Below are positions 47,896 through 60,184 of a stretch of DNA of 64,000 bases, piece by piece. Numbering within the stretch: position 1 is the stretch's first letter; each line of letters starts with the position of its first letter. The stretch is from Neodiprion pinetum (lineage: Eukaryota > Arthropoda > Insecta > Hymenoptera > Diprionidae). The notes under the pieces were generated by a model. That model was not told the origin of the DNA. It made no database searches and saw only the letters and a program-made list of their open reading frames with translations. The translations under genes and the position numbers were made by a program. The stretch covers positions 20,378,970 to 20,442,969 of the forward strand of contig NC_060238.1 in assembly GCF_021155775.2 (NCBI RefSeq), given 5' to 3'.

Positions 47896-48024
47896 CCCCC
47901 TGCAGCCCCTTGTGACGTTTCTGCAACAAACTAAATAAGATCCTACAACATCCGTACCGAAGGTATCAACGACGAGTCCTTAAATCCTGTTTGTTTTAAA
48001 ATTTATGGTTTGGGCTACAAGGGG
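47896..48024. mobile_element. Tiny TTAA-flanked element (129 bp), piggyBac-like
   Basis: TTAA flanks both ends (47,892-47,895 and 48,025-48,028). The left end CCCCCTGCAGCCC and the right end on the minus strand, CCCCTTGTAGCCC, are inverted copies, and an AACAAAC block repeats in inverse further in. At 129 bp it can encode nothing. It is the third TTAA-type element of the window and unrelated in sequence to the other two. Confidence 0.7.
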
Positions 48025-48379
48025 TTAAACGAAAATCGGTTCTTGGCAATCTGATTTTGGCGGAATCGAAAGTTACGGTTGGGTAGAAATTCAGATTTTT
48101 CAAGATCCCGAGATCGAGCTTATTGCGCCAGTTATTTAGTTTTTTCGATCTATATATCCTGATTTCGAGATCTTTTATCAGTTTCTACGTTTAAAAATGA
48201 CAATTTGAGCTTTCGTATTCCAGTGTTTTAGTCACCGATGAATCCACCGATTGCATAAACAGTTTTAAAACCTCCACTTTCGCTAAGTTTCAGTTCCGTC
48301 AATGTGCGAATTTATCAGTTTCGATTTTAGCGATTCCGAGTTTATCCGATTTTCATTTCCCGGTAAGAAAAAAAAAAAA

Positions 48380-48980
48380 AATACCAGCAAAACGGACCCT
48401 CTCCCATCTCAGATGGGGGGATTCGTGTCAGCCTGAAAATTTCTTCCAGCATCTCGAATAACTCGTCGAGAGAGTTAAGCTTCAGCAGCGACTGCGGGTT
48501 CCTCGGTTGAATTCAAGGCGAGATTCAGCGTTGCTGATTGTGAGCGCAAACCTCGTTGTCAATTAGTCGGGCATTCACGATGCATGCGCCGCGTGAATCA
48601 TTTTGGAGCACACTCTCCGACATATCATGCATATGCAGATCGATCCGTGCGGCTATGCACCGCCGGGATACAACAACGTGAATCCATCGACCGTCCGCCT
48701 CGTCGCTCGTAATTAGCTCCTATAATTAGAAAGCCAATCGTAGCTGTATGTACTACACGTAGATTCGTGCGCACGTATGTGTGTGTGTGTGTGTGTGTGT
48801 ATACATATATAATAATATTTGCATGCACACGCGTACACGCTTCACTAACGCCAGTTCCAGGATTATACGGAAAATAATTTGATCGGCCTTCCATGCCTGC
48901 GTTCATTGAATTATCACCGATCAACCGTGTCGATTATTTACTCGTTGATCGGTGCCGAACGCTGGTTAGCGATAAACACG
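48380..48980. promoter_or_regulatory. GC-raised island with homeodomain-like and octamer-like motifs; candidate enhancer
   Basis: The island contains TAATTAG/CAATTAG blocks (near 48,561, 48,711 and 48,724), an ATGCATATGCA string (48,628-48,638, octamer-like), and a perfect 11-bp stem CACCGATCAAC/GTTGATCGGTG (48,915-48,925 and 48,944-48,954). A GT microsatellite (48,778-48,800) interrupts it. The motif types are known for homeodomain and POU factors; enhancer activity here is inference. Confidence 0.3.
48778..48800. repeat. (GT)n microsatellite
   Basis: Uninterrupted GT run within the GC-raised island, seen directly. Confidence 0.95.
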
Positions 48981-49239
48981 CGTGTTCGAATAAGCAAACG
49001 GAAAAATCTAGCGAAAATTGGCTCAATCGGAGACTGCTGCGTTCTCTGTGCTTGTTTCGCAAATTTTTTTTTTTTTTTTTTTTTTCTATTTTGTACTATT
49101 TCCGACTGTGAACCGGGTACGCTCTGCGGAAAGTTATCGCTGAAATTCATATCTTTTTTACAGAGTTTCAGCGGAATAGATTATTTTAAAAAACGGGGAA
49201 AGAAAGACATGAATTTTACTTTAATAAAATTTGGATAGA

Positions 49240-50092
49240 ATGATTTTTTTCAGAATTTTCAATTCGTTTGGAATATTGCGAAAATCGATTTTACCTAGGG
49301 GGCGTCTGATGTCGAGAGTATCTCAAATTTTTATCGATTATTGTGTCTTTGTATGTTTGTCAGATTTCGCAAACATGCAAATTGTAAGTTTTTTTTTTTT
49401 TTTTCGTCAATATCACGCATCATAAAAAGTATTGGATGACACGTTGATGTAGATCAACCGACAATTTGAAAATTTTTCGAATCATTGCGAATAAACTAGT
49501 ACAAATAGTTCAGCATTTCTAATTCTTATTGAAATTTATTGCTTTTGGAATGAATGTGCATTTCAAAATTTACTGGAGTTGTTTGTATGAAAGATTACTA
49601 AAATACGACTTGAACGAATGACAACAACAACATCATCGAAGAATTATTCTTAGAGAGTGTCTCGAGTTATTCTATACTACCAAACATCAAAATCAGCAAC
49701 GTTGTTTCGGATTTTCACTCTTATTGTCAGTACGTCACGGCAAGTGAATACCACCACCTTATGTGGGAATTGATGTGCTTTGTTAATTGAACGGGATCAG
49801 AGAGGTTTGACCTGCGTTATCGTAACAAGGTTTGCCCGGTGCAGGCGTTCCGTATAAAACAGGGTCGACCGCGTCATCATTTCCCGTTCTGAATCTCAGA
49901 AGGATCAAATCCCGTATTAGCTCGTCGTTTCTTCAAGCTCCGAGGGTCCGATTTATTTGCGAGAATAACTATCAGGCGCGTCTGGTGCTGCCCATCTAGC
50001 GGTGGACGGTTAAAACGCTGCCAATGTCACTCACAGTTTTACCGCCGCCACTAAACGCCCAGCGGAACACGCTGAATGCCCCTTCTCCGATT

Positions 50093-50135
<43 letters not shown>

Positions 50136-51230
50136 GAGAGAGAGCGCGTGTGTCTGGGATGCCTGTCATCATCGCTCTCACGATTCAATGGCTTTGGTGT
50201 GCTGTAGTGATGATTTTTGTATGAAATTTGATAAAAAATGTTGGAATTTAAAAATTTTTTTTTTTAAATTAATTCGTGAAACGTTTACTCGATCGGCACT
50301 TTTTAGAATTGTGATTCTGAAAGCATAGTATAAATCGTCAGACTTGTAATAACTCTGAATAGACTGTTTCAGGCTAGAGAAATTGTTTTTTTATTTTTCT
50401 TGCTGGAACAAGGTCTGAAGGTATTCTTTCCCTCGAAGTTCAGGATTTTTAGGTTCAATCCGAGACGTGTCTCAGTATACGTTAAAAGTATACGTTAATC
50501 TCAGTTTTTATTTTGAAAATTTTAATTTTCATACGCCTTTGAAGATTGGCTTTGCCCGTACTTTTTCAAATAAAAACGTAAAAAGACGAAAACAAAAATG
50601 TCGAAAATTGTCAAATCTTCCTAATTATCGGATTTTTAGTTACTTCGACGTAGAAAGAAGGCTGATAATTCAATTATCTACACGATTACATCCACATAAA
50701 TTTTCAGACCTTGTGACAATACCAAGCTAAGAATGCTATTTTTTTTTAGATTTCGAGGCGCCGCAGAACGAGTAAAATAAGTAGAGAAACTATCCGAATG
50801 TTTAACATGGAATCCATAAAGTTTTTAAAAAAAAGTCATACCTAATTTGTATATTTGTGTTCATTCATGAATTTTTTTTTTTTGCGTCCTGTTACACATC
50901 GTTTTTCGAAATTAACAAAGTGAAACTTTTCCGCGTCAAGTTGTAGAAAATTTCGATGCAGTTTCTATTTGGAGCAATTCGTTTTCGAATTATTGGAAGA
51001 ATTAGATTTTTTTATTTGTGTATGATAATTTAAAGTGAAAATATTTTCTAGTTTTTATAGTAATTGATGTAGAATTTCGACATGATCAAAACTCGTTTGT
51101 TGATGAAATTTATTGAGCGCAAAAAAGGAGCAAACAATCAGTAATGAACTAAACTTAACTGCGAATAAATTAGTGAAATTTGTTTCGAAAATAATTCGTA
51201 AAATTTTTTATTCAAAATTACGTTATATTT
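49240..51230. other. AT-rich spacer with GA microsatellite
   Basis: Holds a GC-raised stretch (about 49,730-50,090), a GA array at 50,094-50,144 broken once, and a 13-bp spaced duplication of AGTATACGTTAA (50,474-50,498). No gene is recognised; frames are short or follow the GA run. Confidence 0.6.
50094..50144. repeat. (GA)n microsatellite, about 51 bp
   Basis: GA units with a single AT interruption near 50,130. Seen directly. Confidence 0.95.
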
Positions 51231-51669
51231 ATGAACTTATGCATAGGAGTGGTAGTTAATAATACTGATAATAATAATAATCATTGTTCTTATTCGCAGA
51301 ACGAACGCAGGCGTGCAGATTTTGACGGAGAACGAGATGTTCGCAAATTTCGGTGAGTACAGAAAATTTACTCCATTTTGTGTGTTGCAGGAAATCTGAA
51401 AAATCAAACGAATGATTTCAATTCCTTGACATTGGCTTTGAGTACTTTTCGTCGATTTCCAATGTTGACAATAATTTGCGGTGCTCTGTTTCAAATTGTC
51501 AAACGTTCCAGAAAATTTCCTAAACGCTGTAATCGTGTGATTTAAAGTGATTCGCAACGATTTCCGTTATCGCGATTGTTTCCTCGTTATTTCCACCAAT
51601 ATTTAAGCATCCAAGTTCCCCTGAATTTCCATAACTTTCAAATTTATGACTTTATTGAGGATATGGCTG

Positions 51670-52375
51670 CTCGTTTTGTCCCAGTTTTAGACACTCTCGA
51701 AATATTGAAAATAGATTCTCCATATAGTTCAGTCAAAATAGGCCTGAATTAAAAATATTCGCGATATGGCTGCATTTTTGCGTATAGGGAATTCCGACAG
51801 TCAGAAACTTGAATCTGAAGTCATTTTTGAGCTGCATAGCCGGCGTTTCGAGAAAACAGGAAAGTTATCATGAAAAACTGCATATCGATAGACGAAAAAT
51901 GACTTGACCATCGTGTAGATTGGAAAATTCTGCACCGAATTATGTCCTTATACGTCGGAAACGGAGTCGATTAACAAATTGATAAGAAAGAAATTTTACT
52001 TATCGACGGAATCTAGGGAATTTGGTGAAATAGTTTCTTTTTTCTTAATTCGTTAATCCGACATCATTTCCGACACGTGAAGACGTAATTCGATGTAGAA
52101 TTTTTCGGTCTGCACGATGGTCAAGTAATTTTTCATCAATCGATAGCAGTTTTTTTAGGAAAACGCAAAAACCGTCAAATCTTACTGTTTTCTGGAAACG
52201 CCGGCTCTGCAGCGTCAAAAGTGACTTGAGATTTGAGTCCCTTAGGGTCGAAATTCCCTATACACAAAAATGCAGCCATATCTTGGATATTTTTAACTCG
52301 GACCTTTCTTTTGACTGGACTAAAATTTCGGCCAGAAAAAATATCGGGAAAAATTTTGGACCTTGCGGAGCGAAA
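51670..52375. repeat. Large near-palindrome (foldback element), arms about 330 bp
   Basis: The left arm (about 51,670-51,995) and right arm (about 52,033-52,375) are inverted copies separated by roughly 40 bp. Anchors are GATATGGCTGCATTTTTGCG (51,763-51,782) against its inverse near 52,265-52,285, GCCGGCGTTTC near 51,839 against GAAACGCCGGC at 52,195-52,205, and ACTTGACCATCGTG near 51,902 against CACGATGGTCAAGT near 52,113-52,127. Similarity continues outward on the right to about 52,415 and reappears on the left at about 51,345-51,390, which suggests an insertion in the left arm. Confidence 0.75.
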
Positions 52376-52574
52376 GAACGGGGTAAACTTGCTGCATTCA
52401 CCGGAGTTTTGCGAGTGCGACAAGGACGCAGGAACCTCGAAGTGTGCCAGATCCCTGGCGACCGGTGAACCGAGTGAAACCTGCATCAACCATGAATTAC
52501 ACACGGTCGAGGGCGTCGCTCTGAAAAGAGACTTTGCGCCTACATGCCCGTGGCTATGTGTGTATATAATATAA
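52233..52574 (+). other. Cys-rich open frame over and beyond the right arm of the near-palindrome
   Basis: The second half of this 113-codon frame (from about 52,380) is GC-raised and encodes a run with six cysteines, for example FCECDKDAGTSKCARSL, ending in CPWLCV. Its first residues (NGVNLLHSPEF) have an inverted relative, NGVNFLYSPKF, on the minus strand at about 51,340-51,375, so part of the frame is arm sequence. It could be a captured host exon fragment or chance. I do not recognise a family. Confidence 0.15.
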
Positions 52575-53601
52575 TACATAGGCGGTTCTATGTAAAATGT
52601 AGACTCGGACAGAGACCCACTGCATTATTTTCCTTCGTCGAGGCTGCGGTAAACTTTGAACCCTAGAACGAGAAAACACACTCGTATATATGTATTGTGG
52701 TATAGGCTCTGCAGGACGAATCTTTTTCTCACTTACAGTGGGAAAAGTGAAAATTGAGACGCACTGGCGTGGGTGATATATTTTTTTTTTTTACCTGTCG
52801 AATTTTTTCTTCTTTAACAACCTTTGAAGTTTAACTTTGAGAGCGGTTCATATTAGCGGGGTTTGCACGAGCAGAGTTAACTCAGCCCACAAAAGCAGCC
52901 TCTGAGCTTTGCCCGATTCTCGTGAACACTCGAAAAACCTTTGAAAAATTTACGGTGGAAAAAATGAACGTAGAAGTCTCGAACTTGTTTTTTTTCGGAG
53001 ACCACTTATGGGATCGGTATAAATCATAATACATCCAATTAAGGATAAATTTAGACTGCCAAACTGTCAAGGGGACATTAATACCGAGTTAGGAGTCGAT
53101 TTTTATTTATTTCGAGTCGTTTCAGAATGATAAAAAAACGTCATTAATTCATTCAGAAGTCTGTTTTCTAGAATTTCACTTCGATACATTTTTTTTTCTT
53201 CAATCAATCGTTATTGTTATTTATTTACTTTTCTAAACTATATTCAAGCCGAGGTGGAGTGAAACGAATTACATATTGATTAGTTGACTACAGAATTTTT
53301 ACGATTTAAATTTATTCAAAATCAAACATCGATATCTAAGCGTTTATTTGTAATTTTAGTATTTGTCTTTATTGCTTTTTTGCAGAAAAATTTTCGTAGC
53401 TTTCGGGTATGATAATTTGATTTATACAATAACAAAAAGTATTTTTTCATAATAATATATCACGTCTTTTTTTCTGCTTCGAATTCGTTATCGATAATTT
53501 TATGTTATACGCATTTACTCATGCATTACTTCGACTAACTAAGAAGATTAACAAATAACGTGAAAGAAAAAACAACTCCCAGTATATTGCCGTGATGTGT
53601 T

Positions 53602-53813
53602 TAACCTCAAAAGTTTTGAAAATCGTGAATTGAGCACGATTGCCACCGAAAACTTCCAACATTTTTGAGGTTATGCTCATCGCGGCGAACTGTTGTCTAA
53701 ATTGATGACAGTTGGTCACCCTGGGAACCACACAACCACACTTTTGAATCGTAGTGCGTGCGCGAAAAATTTAAGCAGACGACGGAACGTGCAGTCGTTA
53801 GGAATTCACTCTG
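53602..53813. mobile_element. Truncated relative of the 4.8-kb MITE
   Basis: Shares TTGAGCAC, CCGAAAACT, TTTTTGAGGTTA-like and GTTGGTCACCCTG blocks in the same order as 4,762-4,984, and the same right end (GTCGTTAGGAATTCACTCTG followed by TA at 53,814-53,815). The left inverted terminus is missing, so this copy is left-truncated and immobile. Confidence 0.75.
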
Positions 53814-53942
53814 TAAATATGTAATTTCAAGTGTTCGTTAAAATTAGCTCGCTTCGTAGGAAACTTATCAGTAAAAATTGAAAGCGTTCTTAATCGGTCT
53901 TTTTTGGTCTCCCGAGGCTAGAATCCCTAAAATGTAGGTTAT

Positions 53943-53962
53943 GTTAAGTTAGGTTAGGTTAG
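53943..53962. repeat. Short TTAGG-type tract
   Basis: TTAAGTTAGGTTAGGTTAG: about three telomere-type units in the TTAGG orientation, opposite to the larger tract at 40.4 kb. Such short runs can occur by chance expansion. Confidence 0.7.
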
Positions 53963-54879
53963 TAAGTCTGATAACTTTCTTCAAGTGCGCGTCTAGCTTA
54001 GTTCTTACGTACACATACGGTGCACACATTACACGTGACGTAAATTCACGGTTAAATTATTCAATTATGGGTATCGTGAGCAGGCTCTTTAAAGGAGAAA
54101 CTCCCCCCTGAAACACTCAAAAGTACCTTGTGACGTTATACCTGTCGTGGAATAAGTGTTATGGGGTAAAATACGACGCGTAAAAGGGAAGGTGTTTCGG
54201 GGGTTGTGGGAAAGGCGCACCCCCCTTCCATTCTCCATTTTGCCCCCATGGGACTCGTTGTCAACTCGCATCTTTATTTTCCCTCGACTTGGTATACATG
54301 GGTAGAAAATACAGAAAATACTCTTCGCTAGGCTCGCCGTCTCTCTTTTGTCGGAGAATAAGTCGAGGCATGAAAAAAAGAAGAGACAGTCGGAAGCGAA
54401 GGAGATGTGAAAAAAGGATACATTTTGTTTTTTTTTTTTTTTTTCTTCCGCTCAGGATATCACGGGCCTTGCGAAGGATTTTTGAAATTACACGAGGCTT
54501 CTGAGTGAGAAGAAAATGTAAAAAAGAAAACGAAAGTGTAAGAAATTGCGACGCGTCACGAAATATTAAAAGAAATTGCTTGTATAAGATGCCGTATAAG
54601 AAATTGCTAAAGTTTTAAACTTTACAATGACATTGAAGGCGACGAGTTTTTTTTTTTTTTTTTTTTTCATCCAACCGATGTGCGACCGATCGACTGATTT
54701 TAGATTTCGGGTGATAGATTGATCAAAAGTGGAGTTTGATTGAAAAAACAACGAATCAAAGGTGCTGATTAATCAATTATTCGAAAGAAAAGAGTCATTG
54801 AAAACTTCGTTTGATCGAAAAAAGGGTGAAATTTAACGGCTTAACGTGTTTCGGGCCATCCGAAATTTGTATGGCACCC

Positions 54880-55349
54880 GGGGGGTTAATCACTTATGAG
54901 TTTAGTGCACGTCTGATTACAAAGATTACAAAGACTTTTATTTCAATGATGATTACAAATGATTTCACAAGATTTCAGGAGATTACTGAGGATCTCAAGA
55001 GATGGCAATTGATTTCGAGAAATTTCTATTGATTTTAGGATATTTCACAAAATTTTAACAATTTCGAAGGATTTCACAAGATTTCAAAAGATTTTAAATA
55101 ATTTCAAGTAATTTCTTAGAATTTCAAATATTAGACGAAAAAAATTTTTTTTCAAAAGATTTCAATGATTGGAAAACTTTTTAAATGACTCCAAAGGATT
55201 TCAGTGGATTATAAGAGATATCAGAAAATTTCGAATCTTCAGAGATTTCATAAACTACTAAATATTACGGAAGATTTTTCAAAATTCCAAGAGACTTGAC
55301 AATATTTACGGAAAGGCGTTCACCGTATTTCAGGAGTTATTAACCCCTC
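54880..55349 (-). mobile_element. Decamer element, copy D (inverted)
   Basis: Both ends match copy B when read on the minus strand. 55,349 downward gives GAGGGGTTAATAACTCCTGA, then a GGTGAACGCCTTTCCGT block. The low-coordinate end carries GGGGGTTAATCACTTATGAG and then GTGCACGTCTGAT. The body repeats GATTTCA about every 10 bp with more decay near 55,140-55,200. No direct flanking duplication was found. Confidence 0.75.
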
Positions 55350-55359
55350 GGTTGTTTAG

Positions 55360-58270
55360 TTTACGATTATTTTGCGGAAAATACATTTTCACGATCAGGT
55401 TGCGAACAATTCAACTTTAATGTTCGTACCTGTGCCTAATATAAACGCCGTTCTTCTCAGCTCATATTTCGAGAGCCGGTTTTACAATTTTTTTGTGTAA
55501 CCTGTATACGTAGTAGGAAAAGGCGTGAAAATTCCTACATGCCTGTAATTCCGCGCACGCACATCCAGCGCCCTAAACTTTCCTTTCGTGATGTCACAGT
55601 TGGAAATTTTCAGTCGTTACAGATGCCTGTAAAAAACCAAATATGTATTCCCGCGTGATAATTTGGTCATTCAAAGTGCAAATATTGTGAAAGACATTTT
55701 CCAACGTCACTTTGCGCCTCTCGAAACGGTATTTCGACTTCAATAATTCATAAAATCATTTTTCTTTGTTGACATTTTGAGGCCGATTACGTAGTCCGAG
55801 GAAGATGAAGATGAAATTGCCATGTCATTTGTCGATTTTTAATTTACTATGCATGTATAATGTATATTTTACCGCTCGAGGAATGAGGAGTATAAAACTT
55901 AACGAGTTTTCGAAATTTATTCCGTACCTTCGAACCGCAATTTAAAACGTACGGTATTTTTTTATCACAGGGTTTTACCGTCGATGTGTTTTTGAGTAGC
56001 AAATAAGACTTCAAATTTTTGATGTGAAAAAAGTATTCAACGTTAGAAAATACTGATTTAAAAATGGTTATATTTTTTCGTAAATAAAAAATCATGACTT
56101 TCGAAAAGTTTTTTTTTGTCCTCATTGTTCATTCTTTCGATCGTGTCGTTGGTTTGAATAAAAACTTGGCAATTAAAATTGCGTTAATATATTCCGTTGA
56201 CAGAGAACGAGGCCAAGAGAAGTATGGAAACAAAAAAAAGTCTGCATTGATAATTTGCAAAACCAGAATGATCGAAGTAAAAATTTCCATCCACGAATTC
56301 ACAGAATTAAATTAACAAGTGACGGAATTTTCGTTGGTTCAGTTCGAAACTATTTCCGGTTTTGGTTCGCGTAAAATTGTAAAAAGTTTTATAAAAAGTC
56401 GGGCAACCAATGTTTTAAAACTTGTTTACGTCCAAACTTTGTTTACGCAAATTCAAAATTGAATTATCTACATTTCGGCTTCCAACGTTTCAAAATTCAA
56501 CAAAACAGATTTTCACGATTATTAAAAATTCTACATTACGTGGCTATTCTACTTTTTGAAGCTTATCCAAAGTATGACGTAAGTAATTAAAAAAAAAAAA
56601 TATATATATACACATAATACCAGAAGCAGGCAAATAACAGAGCGTTAATTTAGTTCGTCGTGTTGAATTTCGAGACGGTCGATTTGACGCGTTTTTTGCG
56701 AGTGCAATTGAACACGCAACGCCCCTTTATTCGTGTTTTTGTACACACTGACAATAAGGGATGCTCGGGCTGTCACTTTCATTGTACCTTTTCAGTTGCT
56801 TGCAGCTGTTTTCCCACACAATCTGTACCATTCCGATGAACAATGGACAAAAGTGTTTGCGAAATTCGCGCAGTCGTACTAAACAGCAAATGGGACGTAG
56901 TTTTTTCGCGCTTTTGTGAAAAATGCCGCGTTTTACACTCCGCGAAAACTCACGTTTTTAACGGCACGAAAAAAAAAAACTCTTTTCTTACCAGCTGAGA
57001 ATATTTCTTATCGACAGAATACAATTGAAGAGCGCAGGAGTTCAGAAAATTTATTCCAACCGTCGAGATGGAAATTTTTTCAGGAATTAGGAAACAAAAA
57101 TCTTTTCTGTATTTTCCCCCTGATTTTCGATCTTAAGGATTCTACTCCATTTATTCGTTATCTTTACATTCTCGCGGTTTCAAAAAATTTTAGAAAACTT
57201 TAACGTAACGACACAGCAGTGCAAGAATGTGAAGATAGATTGATAATAAATTCCCTAGTACGATATTTCCAGGCTTTTCGGTAGCGTGAAGAATATACAA
57301 CAATTTATTTACCCATTTATTTTATCACACGTTCGGTAAAAATTCTTTCATACGTGTTGGTATTATTCGGATAAAAAAAAAAAACACGTCATTTCTTACC
57401 GACCCACGAAGTTGCATTTGATTAACTTTTTCAATCCTTTTTTGCCCCCATTCCTCGTTCCCCTAACACGTAGCTTCGCTGAATCGAGATTACTTTGCAA
57501 TTCAACAACGGTTCATATTTCTACATCGAAGGGTTTCTTCTTTAGCGTCTTTCACCACGCGGACTATAAATCGTTGAATTACACGCCAAGTTTTTTTTTT
57601 TTTTTGTAAAAGACATACATCACGTATACAGTGTAATATATCTACAATTTGCGCAAAGAAAATTAATCTCGGTATAATTTAATGTTGGAATAATCAAATG
57701 AAGTAAGAAAAAAAAAAAAAAAAAAAAATGGAACAATTTATACCCCACAAATTCTTCTATACAGCGTTAAGTTTATAGGCTTTGTATACGAAAATTCATA
57801 GAGTCACTGAAGAAAATAATTTTATTAAAAGCTTGTCGACGATAGTTTTATGTTAACGAAAAAAATTTCAAAAATGTTACCCTGCAAACCGCCGAATTGA
57901 AAAACTGTTATGAATTAAATTTTGAACTATCGCTAATTTCGGTTTGTTAACAGCTAAAACCGCCCTCTCGGAAAAGTAAACAAAATAAAACTAGACGTAA
58001 AAGAAATAAACAAACAACGGTGATCTAGAAATGTGAAGTTATAAATATTGAGACAGAATTTGTATGATTGCATGTAGTTTTTTCGTTTTTTTTTTTTTTT
58101 TTTTTTTTTTTTCTACGTACTCACCCAAAATTACTCCACGTTCATTTGTACAAATTGCAGAGTGCCGCTGATTGGCCTCATGCTTATAAGAGTCGGAAGA
58201 ATACCAAGTTTTAACTGTAAGAACGTGACTTGAATCATAATCGAGCAATTAGCTGCGCTAGAACGAGGTT
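55360..58270. other. AT-rich spacer, no gene identified
   Basis: Frames up to 95 codons on both strands, without recognisable motifs. Includes long A and T runs near 57,710-57,728 and 58,089-58,112. Nothing else is supported. Confidence 0.55.
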
Positions 58271-58371
58271 TATAATTAATTACAACGCTGAGGATAAGAT
58301 CCTGTGCCCAGGGATAAAACCCCGCCATCCAATCTGGACGCCGTGAGTCGACTAACGCGAAAAGGGCGAAA

Positions 58372-58870
58372 GTGAGGATTCAAAAAACGACCGAAAAAAA
58401 AAAAAAAAAAATGACCAAATACAAAATGAGGATTGATCAAAAAGTGAAAAGGAATCGGCAAGAAACACCCCGGGAAATTAAAGTCCGAAAGAGGAAATTG
58501 AAGAACGAAGGAAATGAAAAAAAAATGAAAAAAATGAAAGAAAAGAAGAAAATGACGAGAAACCGAATGATATTGCAAAAAACGCGAAAAGAAAGAGTCG
58601 AAAAAATGCAGAAAAAAAAACAAAAGAATTATCAAAAGGCGAACAGTGTTGCGAAAAAAAAAAAAAAAAAAAACAGGAAATTGAAGCACGAAAAAAGGAA
58701 TTGAAGATTGAAAGAAAGGTGATGAAACGTTGAAAGACGAGTTGCAAAAAAAAAAAGAAAAAAAACAGGAAATTGAAGCACGAAAAAAGGAGTTGAAGAT
58801 TGAAAGAAAGGTGATGAAACGTTGAAAGACAAGTTGCAAAAAAAAAAACATAAAAAAAGAAAAAAGAAAA
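58372..58870 (+). repeat. Purine-strand tract with a 92-bp tandem duplication
   Basis: For about 500 bp the plus strand is overwhelmingly A and G. Within it a unit beginning CAGGAAATTGAAGCACG at 58,674 is repeated at 58,766, giving two copies of about 92 bp with few differences. The strand bias generates a 110-codon Lys/Arg-rich plus frame and three Phe-rich minus frames (up to 209 codons), which are treated as artefacts. Tracts like this can form triplex or other non-B DNA. Confidence 0.85.
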
Positions 58871-58879
58871 ACACCCCAC

Positions 58880-59260
58880 GAAATTGAATACCGCGTATCT
58901 GTTGCGTTTATATTCCGAATCGTTGCAGCATAGGTGAAAGCCGCCGGTTCGCGGTTTCATCGATTTTCTCAGCCCGGATTTCGGGGCTGCCGTTGCTGCT
59001 GCTGCTTGCAGCACGGGAGGCGGATTTGCGAAATACATTTTCGCGGGAATTACAACGACAGAGGTGGACGGTGTTCGGAGTATATTTTTTCCTGCCTGCT
59101 TTGACAACTTCCGGTCAACTGCATCGCCGCTTTTTTTTTTTTCTCTTTTTTTTTTTTTCTTCCCTTATCGTAACTCACCCTGCATCGCGGCCATATCGTG
59201 TATACCCAGGTATACGGTGATTCCGAATTTAACCCGGCCATTTTCACAACGCGCACCAAT
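58880..59260. other. GC-raised stretch, function unknown
   Basis: Contains a short GCTGCTGCTGCTTGCAGCA segment (about 58,994-59,012) and raised GC between pyrimidine runs. The minus-strand frame crossing it continues into poly-Phe, and the plus frames are also Phe-rich. No recognised product. Confidence 0.3.
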
Positions 59261-60184
59261 TCAGTGCGGCCTCGATTTTCAAACGAATGACGTTTTTTCT
59301 TTCTTTCTTTTTTTTTTGTTTTTTTTACTTTCGCTACGAAAGCGAGCCTTCTGGTTCAAGGAATTTTTTCGGACCGGGTAAATTTTCGTCAGGACAATTG
59401 TGTGATCGATTTTTTGTTTTTTTTTTTTTCTCTTTCTTTGAGGCGGTTAAATTTGCGCGCAGCGTTTATCGTTCATTGTTATATTTTGTGCAATTTTGGA
59501 AAATTCGTATAATTTTGTGGGTTCATTGAATTATCGATCGTGCAGAATATAATATGGAAAGGAAATTTATTTCAGTGAATTTTGTAGGGATAGATAGGCG
59601 GGTAATTTTATTTATACTCGTGCAATGTTGAGTAAGGCATGCAAAGGCCAAGGATATAATGAAGGAAAAAAAAAAATAAGTAGGAGTACGGATATTTATT
59701 GAAGGGGAGATACAAAGAAAAGAAAGTAAAGTGTAGGTTTAGTTAAAATTAGGTAAGGAGAGAAGGATAACAAAATTAAATAAAGAGAGAGAGAGAGAGA
59801 GGAAACTAAGTATTTTCATATATTTTCCAAATTTTATTGTCACTTCATTTTACTTTAGTCTATTTCTTATTTTATACATAACAATAAATTGTGGAAAGTA
59901 GAATAATGTACGGTGTTTTTTAAAAGTCAAAGAAGCAGCGAAAGAGATAAAATTGTTTCTTAAATTTTCATTTCGTACCAGCAAAAATCTTACACGGCTT
60001 CGAAAGAGCAGTAAAATTATTATACTGGAAATACGTCGAAAGGGAGCTAAAAGGTCGTTTTTCAACTTGTTCTTTTTTTGCGGTCATTTACATTATTTTC
60101 CCATTAGACCCTCGGGCAATTTTAGTTTATCCTCTGCGGGAGGTAAATAAATTCACCGATAATCTGTAAAATTCGTTACTAGGA

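Noticed and set aside
58276..59107. Long minus-strand frames of 191 and 209 codons and a 110-codon Lys-rich plus frame.
   Set aside because: They are products of a purine-rich strand and homopolymers (poly-Phe and poly-Lys); three frames overlap and none has a domain.
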